Shown here in pieces: positions 15,939-23,963 of a stretch of 46,936 nucleotides of DNA. Source of the DNA: CAZWCX01 sp964632945. Lineage in GTDB: Bacteria; Planctomycetota; MHYJ01; WSZJ01; CAZWCX01. The position numbers and the translations under genes are program-made. The stretch is taken from the NCBI GenBank assembly GCA_964632945.1, contig CAZWCX010000051.1, positions 1 to 46,936 of the forward strand, in the 5' to 3' direction. Positions within the stretch are counted from its first letter, which is position 1, and each line of letters starts with the position of its first letter. Under the pieces are notes generated by a model, which saw only the letters and a list, made by a program, of their open reading frames with translations, did not search any database and had not been told where the DNA came from.

Positions 15939-15966
15939 GCAGGCCTCGCGGGAGTCGCGTGTGCCG

Positions 15967-17325
15967 CTACAGGGATTTCCAGGGTTCCAACCAGCCGCAC
16001 ACCTGCAGCAGGATTGCGGCGGCCGCAACCAGGAGCGACAGGACGAGTCGCGACGTCGGCCACAGGGTGTCGCGGGTGAGCAGCGGTTCCTCGCCCATGG
16101 CGCGGTCGTTGGCCACGGCCGCGGTGAGGACAAGCAGGCCGACGGCATGGACGTAATGCCGGGACTCTCCCGCATCGTAGAGCCATGCGGGCACGGTCGC
16201 GGCGGCGACGGCCACCGCGGCGAGGAAGGTCGCGACCGCCACGCGCCGGGCACCGCAAATCCGCCACCGGATGAAGACGAAGTTCCACAGGGTGAAGGCG
16301 AGGACGCAGGTGACGGCCGCCAGGAACGGCCCGTAGAAGAAGTCTTCCGCGTCGCTGAAATAGGCGGCGAGGAAGACGAGCAGGGGGGCGAGGATGGCGC
16401 GCAGCACGGTGCCGACCCGGGTGATGGCGGGTCGCCCCTCGGGGGGGCGCGCGATCACGCGCACGAACGTGTAGAGGAGGAACCCGGTGAAAATGGGCAG
16501 CGCCCACCGGGCGGACCCGAGCGCCCAGAGGACGAAGGTGAAGAGGATGAAGGCCAGGGTTCCGCCCACGTTGAATGCGCGCGTGCGCCAGGCGATGAAG
16601 GCGATGGCGGCGAAGAAGATCAGCAGCGCGAGGTTGAGTCGCACCAGTTCGTCCACGGGCGCCAGGACGGCGCGGTCGATGACGACGTAGACGGCGAACG
16701 GGACGAAGAGATTGTCCGTCCCGTGCGGGGAGAGGGCCTCGATCGTGGTCACGACCACGGCCGCCATCGATGCGACCAGGACGCAACTCGCGCGCGGCAG
16801 GTCGGTGAGGAGGAGCAGCGGGATGTGGACGGCGAGAAAGGTAATCACGAAAAAGACGAGCGACCCCTCGAGGCTCTTGAATTCGTCGTCCACGTCGTAG
16901 CGGATCGTCCCGTACTCGCTGCCGACGAGAGCGGCAAGCGCGTCGGAAATCGCCAGCACCAGCACCGCGCACAGGTAGAGCCACGGCCGGTCGTGGGCGA
17001 GGATGTAGAGGAGGAGGATGGCGAACGGGTAAAGCTCGCTCCCCTGTCCCTTGCGGCGCACGGAGTGGACGCTGCGCAGGAGGCCGGTGCGCCCGCCGAT
17101 CCAGAGCAAGGCGGCGAACGAGACGGCCATGCCCAGCACGGTCCAGATGGATTGGATGACGAACGGTATCGGGAGGCAGGCCATGCCGCCGCCGACATGG
17201 ACGAGTTTTCGCGTCCACTCGGGCTTGGGGGAACCGAAACGATGCCAGATCTCGGCCACGAGCAGGACGGCGAGGCTGCCGCCCATGACGATCGCCACCC
17301 CGGTCCATTCGCCGGATCCCGTCAT
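15967..17325 (-). CDS. Dolichol/phytol-kinase-like polytopic membrane protein, double length
   Basis: 452 residues, about 13 membrane helices. Residues 1-225 match the dolichol kinase / phytol kinase / phosphatidate cytidylyltransferase superfamily: WTRKLVHVGGG, GSELYPFAILLLY, ISDALAALVGSEYG and DEFKSLEGSLVFF. Members phosphorylate a polyprenol or phytol with CTP, or activate phosphatidate with CTP. Residues 245-452 add a second membrane half (FNVGGTLAFILFTFVLWALG, RWALPIFTGFLLYTF) that faintly recalls the start of DUF92 proteins such as VTE6 phytyl-phosphate kinase, but I do not see the later DUF92 signature. The ATG at 17325 overlaps the preceding gene's stop (ATGA). It is the last gene of the reverse operon. 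An isoprenoid-alcohol kinase would supply substrate for a UbiA enzyme; that link is inference. Confidence 0.8.
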   Translation of the reverse strand: MTGSGEWTGVAIVMGGSLAVLLVAEIWHRFGSPKPEWTRKLVHVGGGMACLPIPFVIQSIWTVLGMAVSFAALLWIGGRTGLLRSVHSVRRKGQGSELYPFAILLLYILAHDRPWLYLCAVLVLAISDALAALVGSEYGTIRYDVDDEFKSLEGSLVFFVITFLAVHIPLLLLTDLPRASCVLVASMAAVVVTTIEALSPHGTDNLFVPFAVYVVIDRAVLAPVDELVRLNLALLIFFAAIAFIAWRTRAFNVGGTLAFILFTFVLWALGSARWALPIFTGFLLYTFVRVIARPPEGRPAITRVGTVLRAILAPLLVFLAAYFSDAEDFFYGPFLAAVTCVLAFTLWNFVFIRWRICGARRVAVATFLAAVAVAAATVPAWLYDAGESRHYVHAVGLLVLTAAVANDRAMGEEPLLTRDTLWPTSRLVLSLLVAAAAILLQVCGWLEPWKSL

Positions 17326-18419
17326 GCCCGGACCTCTTCGAGCACGAATGCGCTGTAGAAGAAGGCGAGATCCTGCGCGAACAACTCGCGCGCGCGAGCT
17401 TCGTGGGAAACGACCCGGTCCGCCAGGCCGGGGGGAACGCGTCGGGGGACGAGCATGTTCCAGTAGGCGAGTCGAGCCCCGGGGCGGGCATGCTCGAGGA
17501 GCGCGCGATAGGTCCGCTCGCACGCGGGCGGGTCGAGATACTCGAAGATGTCCGAGAGATTGAAGCCGTCGAACCCGCCCGCGGGGAAGGCGCGGGCTGC
17601 GTCCTCGACCGACCCGAGGAAGGGCCGGACGCGATGCAGGCCGGCGCGGATCGCCTCGAAGTTCTCGGGGCGCAGGGCACGGGGGAGCGAACGGTGGAAA
17701 GTGCCGGAGGTGATGTAGTCGAGGTAGGGATTGGCGTGGGTCGGCAGGACCGTGAGGGCGTAGCGGGCGCGGGAGAGGATCCGCTCGGCCACGGACCCTT
17801 CGACATAGCGGAAGAACTCCGGATCGCGGCCGAGCCGACCCATGGCCCAGCGGCTGAAGAAAACCCGAAACAGGCAGCGCCAGCGCAGGTTGTTCCATGT
17901 TTCGTCGTAAAACCGGCGCCGTTCGGAATCGTTCCGCTCGGACAGGAGGGAGTCGACGACCGCGCGGCGGTGGATCAGGGGAAGAATGCGGGTGCGGAAG
18001 AGGCGGAAGTAGCGCTCGAATTTTCCCGCGTGAATGAATCCGCCGTCGATTTCATCAAGACGGGCGTCCCAGAAGGAGGCTGCGGTCGGGGAGAGATCCG
18101 GCCGAAGTCGCGGATAGACGGCGCGTCGGGCGAGTGCCGGGCGCACGCCGAGGAACTCGAGCGTCTCGGAATGGGAGAGATGCCGATAGGCGGCGATGCG
18201 CAGTTCGAGGCAGGCGATCTGCGCGGGATTCAAGTCGGCGGCCACCACCTCCGCCCCCAGCGCGGCCAATGCGAGGGAATTGTCGCCGCCGGAAGCCACG
18301 GAAAGGATCCGGGAGCCTGCGCGCGGTTGGAGGGCGCCGCAGAGAACGTCGGCGTCTTCCCAGCAGTTCGCGTAGCGGATGAAATCGAGACGGACGCGAT
18401 TCGAGAGCGTGGCGACCAT
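17322..18419 (-). CDS. BtaA-like 3-amino-3-carboxypropyl transferase (DUF3419)
   Basis: 365 residues from the ATG at 18419; a GTG at 18503 would add 28 low-complexity residues. The opening RLDFIRYANCWEDADVL, the SAM-site string RILSVASGGDNSLALAALG and AADLNPAQIACLELR are the hallmark of DUF3419 proteins. The best-known member, BtaA, moves the 3-amino-3-carboxypropyl group of S-adenosylmethionine to diacylglycerol, the first step in betaine-lipid (DGTS) synthesis. The second half keeps RYFRLFRTRILPLIHRR and FDGFNLSDIFEYLDP. The usual partner BtaB, an N-methyltransferase, is not in this window, so the product may be an unmethylated homoserine-type lipid or another acceptor may be used. It is coupled by ATGA to the kinase-like gene downstream and follows the TMTC gene by 187 nt. 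Confidence 0.85.
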   Translation of the reverse strand: MVATLSNRVRLDFIRYANCWEDADVLCGALQPRAGSRILSVASGGDNSLALAALGAEVVAADLNPAQIACLELRIAAYRHLSHSETLEFLGVRPALARRAVYPRLRPDLSPTAASFWDARLDEIDGGFIHAGKFERYFRLFRTRILPLIHRRAVVDSLLSERNDSERRRFYDETWNNLRWRCLFRVFFSRWAMGRLGRDPEFFRYVEGSVAERILSRARYALTVLPTHANPYLDYITSGTFHRSLPRALRPENFEAIRAGLHRVRPFLGSVEDAARAFPAGGFDGFNLSDIFEYLDPPACERTYRALLEHARPGARLAYWNMLVPRRVPPGLADRVVSHEARARELFAQDLAFFYSAFVLEEVRA

Positions 18420-18606
18420 ACGACGGGATGCTCTCCCCGCGGGGGTGCCGAGAACGACGCGGTGTCGGCTCGCTGCGGTCCGCGATGCGGTGGACGGTAA
18501 CACACCCGCCTGCCCGCGCGCAAGCGTGTCACGGGATGGAGAGCGCGGATCGGGAGCAGCCGCGTGGGCGGCGCGGACGGGCTCGGCCGGTCAGGGACCC
18601 GGGCGA

Positions 18607-20688
18607 TCAGCGCCACCGTTCCCGCAACTCGGCGTCCCAGGCAATGCCGCGACGTCCCATGCGGTCGACCACTTCATGGGCCTCGTTCCTGCGGTCGAGC
18701 GCGAGGAGGCAGAGGGCGAGGAAGTTGTGGGCGGGGGCGAGGGTGGGATCGAGGCGCAAGGCCTGTCGAAGATCGGCCATGGCGCGATCCAAGTCGGTGC
18801 CGAGACGGTACGCGGCGATGCCGCGACCCTCCCAGGCGCGCGAGGATCCGGGGTCCGAGCGCAACGCCGCGTCATAATCCGTCCAGGCGCCGGACCAGTC
18901 CGACAGACGCATTCGGGCATAGGCGCGATGGAAAAGTGGGACGGCGTCTCCGGGGGAAAGGGCGATGGCGCGGTCGAAATGGGGAATCGCGGCCTGCGCA
19001 TCCTCCATCCCCTCGAGGTGGAACAGACCCAGGGAATCGTGAAGCGCGGGGAGCCGGGGCCATCGGGTTACGGCGCGCTCGAGATCGGCGTGCGCATCCT
19101 CCATCCGTCCGATGTCGCGCAGGTGACGGGCGCGCTGTTGCAGGGCCGCGGCCCCCTGATCGAGTTCGACGGCCCGATCCAGGTCCGAAAGCGCGCGCTC
19201 CATCCGTTGCTTGCGGCGATAGGCCTGGGCGCGCCAGAGGTAGAGTTGCGCGAACCGCGGGGTGGCCTCGATGCCCGCGTTGCACAGGCGGAGCGCAGTC
19301 TCGACTTCTCCGGCCGCCAGGGCGACGGTGGCGAGTTGACCCATGGCATGTCCGTTGCCCCGTTCCTTCCGGAGGACGTCCGAAAACAACGTCGGATGGT
19401 CTGCCCAGGACCGGTTGCGATCCACGGTCAAGACGAGGAAGAGGAACGCGATGGCGGCCGTGGCCCATCGCGCACGACTCGTCGGCCGGGCCGACCCGGC
19501 CCCGAGAAGGTGCGCCAGCACGACCACGCCCCCGACGGAGGGCAGGTACAGGAACCTCTCCGCCTTGATGGCCGCGATGGAGACGAACAGGTTGGAGACC
19601 GGGATGATCGAAATCAGGAACCAGCCGATCCCGAACGCCAGCCACGGAACCCGACGGGCGGTCAAAACCCCGGCGCTCACGATGGCCAGCACCGCAAGGG
19701 CGCAAACGAGCCCGAACGGATCCGCCGGCCCGCCGACCTGCGCGTCGGGAACCGTATTCAAGAGATAGTCGGCCCGCAGGCTGACCGGGAGAACGAGCAG
19801 ACGCGCGTAATCGGCCAGAACGGCCAGGGCGATGAAGGGTCGTGCGGGGAAGGCCACCTCGTATCGGTCGAACACGCTGACCTGCGGCCCCGCCTGTCCG
19901 AGGACGGACACGCGCACGGCGAAATAGACGACCAGGAGTGCCGCGAACCCCGTGAGGGGAAGAAGGGATGCGGCGGAGAACCGGTTCCGCAGCGGATGCG
20001 CGTCCCCGTTCACCGCGGCGCGGTAGGCCTCGCTCAGGAGCAGCAGACCGGGCAGGGTCAGCGCCATCTCCTTCGAGAGCAGCGCCAGTCCGAAACATGC
20101 GAGCGAGCCGGCATAGAACCACGCCGAAACGCCGGGTCGCGAGTCCGCGTGATCGCGGAATCGCAGGTACGCTCCCGCCGCCAGGAAGGAGAAGAGCGCG
20201 CACAGCACTTCCGCGCGCCCGACGATTCCGGTGACCGCTTCCGTGTGGATCGGATGAACCGCGAAGAGCAAGGCGGCCCAGAAGGCGGGCGGCGCGGCCC
20301 GCGTCAGCCGTCGAAGAAAGTCATACAGGGCCAGAGTGGCAAGCGCATGGAGCAGGAGATTGGTGAGGTGAAACCCCCCGGGACCGGACTTTCCGTCCGG
20401 ACCGGACCACAAGGCCCAATCCAGCGCATAGGTCAGCATGGTGAGCGGGCGATAGAGGAGATCCATCCCGCTGTGTCCCCAGTATGGGGTGACGAACAGT
20501 GTGACGGCGTGGGCGAGTCGGTGCACGCGGGGGTTCTCGACGATGACCGGGCGGTCATCGCCGAGGAAGGCGTTTTCGAAGGTGTTGCTGAACGCCAGTG
20601 CGCACGCGGTGGCGAGGGCCAGCGCATGCGCCGGCCACTCCGGGCGTGCGGTGCGCGCGGGGGCGGAAGTCGGCTCGGGATTGACCAT
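18607..20688 (-). CDS. TMTC-like membrane O-mannosyltransferase homologue with C-terminal TPRs
   Basis: 693 residues from the ATG at 20688; a GTG at 20721 is an alternative, and neither has a clear ribosome site. The first 430 residues form a GT-C-type glycosyltransferase: first loop FLGDDRPVIVENP with the acidic pair, YRPLTMLTYALDWALW, FHLTNLLLHALATLALYDFL, VHPIHTEAVTGIVGRAEVL and LLSKEMALTLPGLLLL. These are the signature segments of TMTC proteins, which in animals O-mannosylate cadherins. The C-terminal 230 residues are six TPRs (LYLWRAQAYRRKQRMERALS and similar). Bacterial members probably use a polyprenyl-phosphate sugar. That would fit the polyprenol-kinase-like protein two genes downstream, though the connection is not proven. 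Confidence 0.88.
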   Translation of the reverse strand: MVNPEPTSAPARTARPEWPAHALALATACALAFSNTFENAFLGDDRPVIVENPRVHRLAHAVTLFVTPYWGHSGMDLLYRPLTMLTYALDWALWSGPDGKSGPGGFHLTNLLLHALATLALYDFLRRLTRAAPPAFWAALLFAVHPIHTEAVTGIVGRAEVLCALFSFLAAGAYLRFRDHADSRPGVSAWFYAGSLACFGLALLSKEMALTLPGLLLLSEAYRAAVNGDAHPLRNRFSAASLLPLTGFAALLVVYFAVRVSVLGQAGPQVSVFDRYEVAFPARPFIALAVLADYARLLVLPVSLRADYLLNTVPDAQVGGPADPFGLVCALAVLAIVSAGVLTARRVPWLAFGIGWFLISIIPVSNLFVSIAAIKAERFLYLPSVGGVVVLAHLLGAGSARPTSRARWATAAIAFLFLVLTVDRNRSWADHPTLFSDVLRKERGNGHAMGQLATVALAAGEVETALRLCNAGIEATPRFAQLYLWRAQAYRRKQRMERALSDLDRAVELDQGAAALQQRARHLRDIGRMEDAHADLERAVTRWPRLPALHDSLGLFHLEGMEDAQAAIPHFDRAIALSPGDAVPLFHRAYARMRLSDWSGAWTDYDAALRSDPGSSRAWEGRGIAAYRLGTDLDRAMADLRQALRLDPTLAPAHNFLALCLLALDRRNEAHEVVDRMGRRGIAWDAELRERWR

Positions 20689-20736
20689 CGCGGAACCCAG
20701 GATCGATTCAGGGTCGGTCACGGAGTTCGGGGCGCC

Positions 20737-21270
20737 TCAACTCCCGAGCCCCCCGGGGCCCGCGCCCACACAGGCGACGAACAGGAGCACTACGGCCCCC
20801 GCGCCGAGAAGGCCCAGCCCGGCAATGACCACGCAGATCGTGGTGATGGCGCTGCGGGCAATCTGACCGGACGCGAAGCGCACGGGCTCCTTCTCCTCCC
20901 TGGCATTCATCCCGTAGATCAGCGCGCCGAACAGGAGCAGACCGAGCACCACGATCGCGCCGCCACCGAAGCGCCCCATGGTGAGCATTCCGAGTCCGAG
21001 AGCCCCGATCATCATCCCGAGGGCGGTGGTGTATCCCGAGCGGGCGCCGTCCGTGCGCGCCTCTGCGTCCGCCCCGGGCAGGGCTTCAAAGGGGGCAGAG
21101 CGGGACGAGGAGGGACCCGGGGCGGGTCCCCCTGGACCGGTCCCGGGAGTCGTCGTACCCTGCGCCGCGGCTGTTTCCGCGTTCATCGGCGTGGCGCAGA
21201 TCGGGCAGCGCGGGAAGCGCCGTGTGTCGAAGTACGTCGCGCATTTCCGGCAACGGTAGATCGAACTCAT
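20737..21270 (-). CDS. Zinc-ribbon membrane protein of unknown function
   Basis: 177 residues. GGAGG lies shortly upstream of the ATG at 21270, and the ATG overlaps the preceding stop (ATGA). The N-terminus holds a zinc ribbon with C7, C10, C22 and C25 (CRKC and CPIC). A flexible Thr/Pro/Gly linker (30-75) follows, then a hydrophobic pair of helices at about 82-118 and a third at about 138-165. Zinc ribbons joined to short membrane tails are common in this window. No enzymatic function is visible. It lies between the small polytopic protein and the TMTC gene. Confidence 0.8.
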   Translation of the reverse strand: MSSIYRCRKCATYFDTRRFPRCPICATPMNAETAAAQGTTTPGTGPGGPAPGPSSSRSAPFEALPGADAEARTDGARSGYTTALGMMIGALGLGMLTMGRFGGGAIVVLGLLLFGALIYGMNAREEKEPVRFASGQIARSAITTICVVIAGLGLLGAGAVVLLFVACVGAGPGGLGS

Positions 21271-21893
21271 GCCTGCCCTCCACCCGCTTCGCCGGTTTGT
21301 CCGCGCAGGAACAGGACCCGATCGTGGTAGTCGTGCGCCAAGCGGCGTGCGCGCCGAACCGATTGACCGGCGAGCAGCCCTGCGCAGCCGAGGGCGAGCG
21401 TGAAAATCACCTGCTGCCGGCGCGGCACGACCCAGTCGGGTTGGTACTCGTACGAGTGGACCAGCACGGCGCCGTATCCGATGGCCGCCAGGAGCGTGGC
21501 GACGCGAACGAGCGTGAGATCGAGTCGCACAGCCGTGGTCGCAAGAACGAGGAGATAGAGCACGAGGAGGATGCTGCGCGGACCGTCGCTGACCATGAGG
21601 AGCAGCGTCACCATGAAGAGATCGGCGGCGACCGCGGCGTGGGAGAGCCAGGAGGGCCGGTAGCGGGAGCGCAGGCACAAGTGGAGGGCCATGCCGACGG
21701 CGACCCAGGCGACCGTGATCGCGGTCACGGCCAGATGGTACGGTTCGCCGAGGTCGTCCCCGAGCAGGTGGTAGGAGACCAGATGCTGCCCGTAGAACGC
21801 CGTGATCGATATCGCCCGAATCACGTTGACGCGCAACTCGCCGGCCCACGCTTCGACCTGCAGGGCTGCGTTCCAGGCTGTCTCATCCGCCAT
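21267..21893 (-). CDS. Six-helix membrane protein of unknown function
   Basis: 208 residues, starting at the ATG at 21893 with GGGAG six bases upstream. It has about six hydrophobic helices: VIRAISITAFYGQHLVSY, YHLAVTAITVAWVAVGMALH, WLSHAAVAADLFMVTLLLM, ILLVLYLLVLATTAVRLD, VATLLAAIGYGAVLVHSYEY, QVIFTLALGCAGLLAGQSV. A short basic tail follows. The arrangement resembles the N-terminal sensor part of some membrane adenylate cyclases and histidine kinases, but no output domain is attached. It overlaps the zinc-ribbon gene by ATGA and is separated from the beta-helix gene by 104 nt, the second-largest gap inside the gene run. Confidence 0.75.
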   Translation of the reverse strand: MADETAWNAALQVEAWAGELRVNVIRAISITAFYGQHLVSYHLLGDDLGEPYHLAVTAITVAWVAVGMALHLCLRSRYRPSWLSHAAVAADLFMVTLLLMVSDGPRSILLVLYLLVLATTAVRLDLTLVRVATLLAAIGYGAVLVHSYEYQPDWVVPRRQQVIFTLALGCAGLLAGQSVRRARRLAHDYHDRVLFLRGQTGEAGGGQA

Positions 21894-21997
21894 GCCCGAC
21901 TCCCGACGAGGGTCCGAAGCAAATCCGTTCGGATCGTAACCCGGCGGATGGGGTGCGTCAATGCTCCCGGTCCGGGGACGACCCGGCGATTCCGGCG

Positions 21998-23182
21998 TCA
22001 CGGGGATGGGCCTGGTCCTGTACCGGGGGCCGGCCCGCCGGGGGGGATCGGAGATCCCAGCGGCCATTCGGAGTCGATCTTGCGGTGGATCTGGGACGGA
22101 TCGGCGGCGAGCCAGGTGTTTGCCGGGAGGATCCGCCCCGGCGCCAGGAGTGTTCCGCCGAGCGTGCGCGCCCCCTCCCGATAGACTGAACCGAGGAAGC
22201 GTCCCGCATACTCGCGGATTCCGCGGGGCGTCATCACGCGGAAGCCGCCGCCGTGGGGCAGGTAGTCCATGAGGATGGTGGCGAAGGCCGCGCTGCCGGA
22301 GTGGAAACAGGAGAACTGGTAGGGGCCGTGGATGAGGAAGACCTCGTCCTCGACGTGACAGCGGTAGAGGACGAGGTCGTGCATGAGCCAACTGCGCGGC
22401 CCGACGGTGGAGAATTCGACTTTCGCCCCGTCGTGGAGGCGGGCGTCCTCGGCGACGTGGCTGAAGCGTACGGTGCAGTGCGCGCCGACACGGGCGCCCG
22501 CCGAGATCACGGAACCCTCCACGACGGCGGTCGGATGCACTTCGGCGCCCGGCGCGATCTCGCGCCAAGCGGTGGCGGCCCGCAGGGCGCGGTCCCGCGG
22601 ATGGCGCCCGAACAAGGCGGCCCACCAAGCCCTCGGGCTCGACGGTACGCGCCTGCGAAGTTCGGCAGGGTAGGCGATCTGATTGGCGAACAGAAGGTCG
22701 AAGTCGCAGCCGAAGGCGAGCAGGAGCGCATGGGGCGCGGAAGCCCGGACCGGCTCGGCGAGTGCGCGCGGGAAGGGGATGGGCGTGGCCGAAGACGGCA
22801 GCGTCACGTTCGCGATTCCGGTTTCACCGGCGTCGACTCCCGTCCGGCGCGCTTCCGCCGGGAGTCGAACGGATCCGTCCGGGCGCCGGTCCTCGTGAAG
22901 TCCGTAGTAGTCCCGCAGTGCGTCGGCGTCCGGCGTCACCCGGAACTCCACCCGGGCGGTCCCGGGTGGGACCGAATCGAGGGATGCGGCGAGGAGGCGG
23001 AGTCCGTCCACGTCGAAGAGCAGGTCACCGCCCAGGTGGATCTCCCAGCCCGCATCGGGGGCGTCGGTGGCGCCGAAGCGGGCAAGGGCGGCGGCATGGA
23101 AGCGGGCCACCGATTCGCCGAGGATCCGCCGCCGTTCGAGCTCCGGCACGGGTCCGGGGTAGCGGAAGCGGACTCGATTCAC
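21998..23182 (-). CDS. Left-handed beta-helix (hexapeptide) protein, acyl- or nucleotidyltransferase-like
   Basis: 394 residues from a GTG at 23182 with GAGG six bases upstream. The first 200 residues contain HLGGDLLFDVDGLRLLA and PHALLLAFGCDFDLLFANQIAYP, mixed alpha/beta without a recognisable nucleotide loop. Residues 210-340 are imperfect hexapeptide repeats (AEVHPTAVVEGSVISAGARV, GAHCTVRFSHVAEDARLHDG) that form a left-handed beta-helix, as in acyltransferases and sugar nucleotidyltransferases. The C-terminus is Pro/Gly-rich. The gene starts 25 nt after the Lgt-like gene, so it belongs to the same transcript. The reaction is unknown; acyl or nucleotidyl transfer is the best guess. Confidence 0.75.
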   Translation of the reverse strand: MNRVRFRYPGPVPELERRRILGESVARFHAAALARFGATDAPDAGWEIHLGGDLLFDVDGLRLLAASLDSVPPGTARVEFRVTPDADALRDYYGLHEDRRPDGSVRLPAEARRTGVDAGETGIANVTLPSSATPIPFPRALAEPVRASAPHALLLAFGCDFDLLFANQIAYPAELRRRVPSSPRAWWAALFGRHPRDRALRAATAWREIAPGAEVHPTAVVEGSVISAGARVGAHCTVRFSHVAEDARLHDGAKVEFSTVGPRSWLMHDLVLYRCHVEDEVFLIHGPYQFSCFHSGSAAFATILMDYLPHGGGFRVMTPRGIREYAGRFLGSVYREGARTLGGTLLAPGRILPANTWLAADPSQIHRKIDSEWPLGSPIPPGGPAPGTGPGPSP

Positions 23183-23207
23183 GGGGAACCTCGGGGCGGG
23201 AGGGGGG

Positions 23208-23963
23208 TCAGGCGAGGCCGGTCGCGCCCGCGGGAAGGGCGCCGGCGGCGGGAGTCCGCTTGCGGATCTGGAATGCGCCGACGGCCGCCACGAGCAGGGC
23301 CAGCCATTGGTAAAAGCCGATCCCGAACGTCGCGCCGGCGATCGGTTCGCGCAGGAACTCGAGCAGGAACCGGAGGATGCCGTACGCGAAGAGCAGGACG
23401 AAGAAGCGGCGGTTCTTCAGCCGTCCGTGGCGGTGAAGTCTTTGGAGGAAGAGGAAAAGGGCGAAGACGAGGGTTGCCTCGATCCACTGAACCGGCAGGC
23501 GCGCGACGCCGTCGCCGTAGTCTCGCCCGGCCCAGGGGGGCACTTCGATGCCGAAGCAGCAATGGCGCGCCACGCAGCCGAGCCGGCCGACCGCCATCAT
23601 CAGGCAGGTGCCGCGGGCGAAGGCGTCGCTGGTGTCGAACGCGGTTCCGGTCAACCGCTTGAAGGCCGCCGCGCCGAGGAACCCGCCGAGCAGGCCGCCG
23701 AGGATCGTCTTGGGTCCCCGCCACTCGAGGAAGGCGAGGGAGCCCACGAGATCGCCGGCCAGGAACGCGGGAATCGCGCATCCGGCGAGGCCGGCCGCGA
23801 ACACGGAGGCGAACAGTCCGAACCGGATGTGCGACGGCAGCGGCCATTCCCGCGCGTCGCGTCGAGTCAGCCAGCCGCCGAGGAGGAACGCAGGGATGAG
23901 CATCAGCGCGGCCGCTTCGGGTGACCCGTGCGCGAGGATGCGGTGCAGCGTGTCCTGCGTCAT
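23208..23963 (-). CDS. Lgt-like membrane enzyme lacking the usual catalytic histidine
   Basis: 251 residues, seven membrane helices, the size of prolipoprotein diacylglyceryl transferase. GRLGCVARHCCFG corresponds to the Lgt signature around Arg143 (GRxGNFxNGE in Escherichia coli), and LRFLLEFLREP matches the C-terminal Arg/Glu region. The segment normally reading F-H-G-G, which carries the essential His103, here reads ILGGLLGG, so the histidine is absent. Lgt moves a phosphatidylglycerol diacylglyceryl unit to a lipobox cysteine. This member is more likely to act on another lipid or acceptor, or to be inactive. The ATG overlaps the desaturase stop (ATGA). It is unlikely to be the housekeeping Lgt. 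Confidence 0.82.
   Translation of the reverse strand: MTQDTLHRILAHGSPEAAALMLIPAFLLGGWLTRRDAREWPLPSHIRFGLFASVFAAGLAGCAIPAFLAGDLVGSLAFLEWRGPKTILGGLLGGFLGAAAFKRLTGTAFDTSDAFARGTCLMMAVGRLGCVARHCCFGIEVPPWAGRDYGDGVARLPVQWIEATLVFALFLFLQRLHRHGRLKNRRFFVLLFAYGILRFLLEFLREPIAGATFGIGFYQWLALLVAAVGAFQIRKRTPAAGALPAGATGLA

Noticed and set aside
18379..21330. Long forward open frame opposite the TMTC and BtaA-like genes
   Set aside because: Low-complexity translation; the reverse strand carries well-conserved families.
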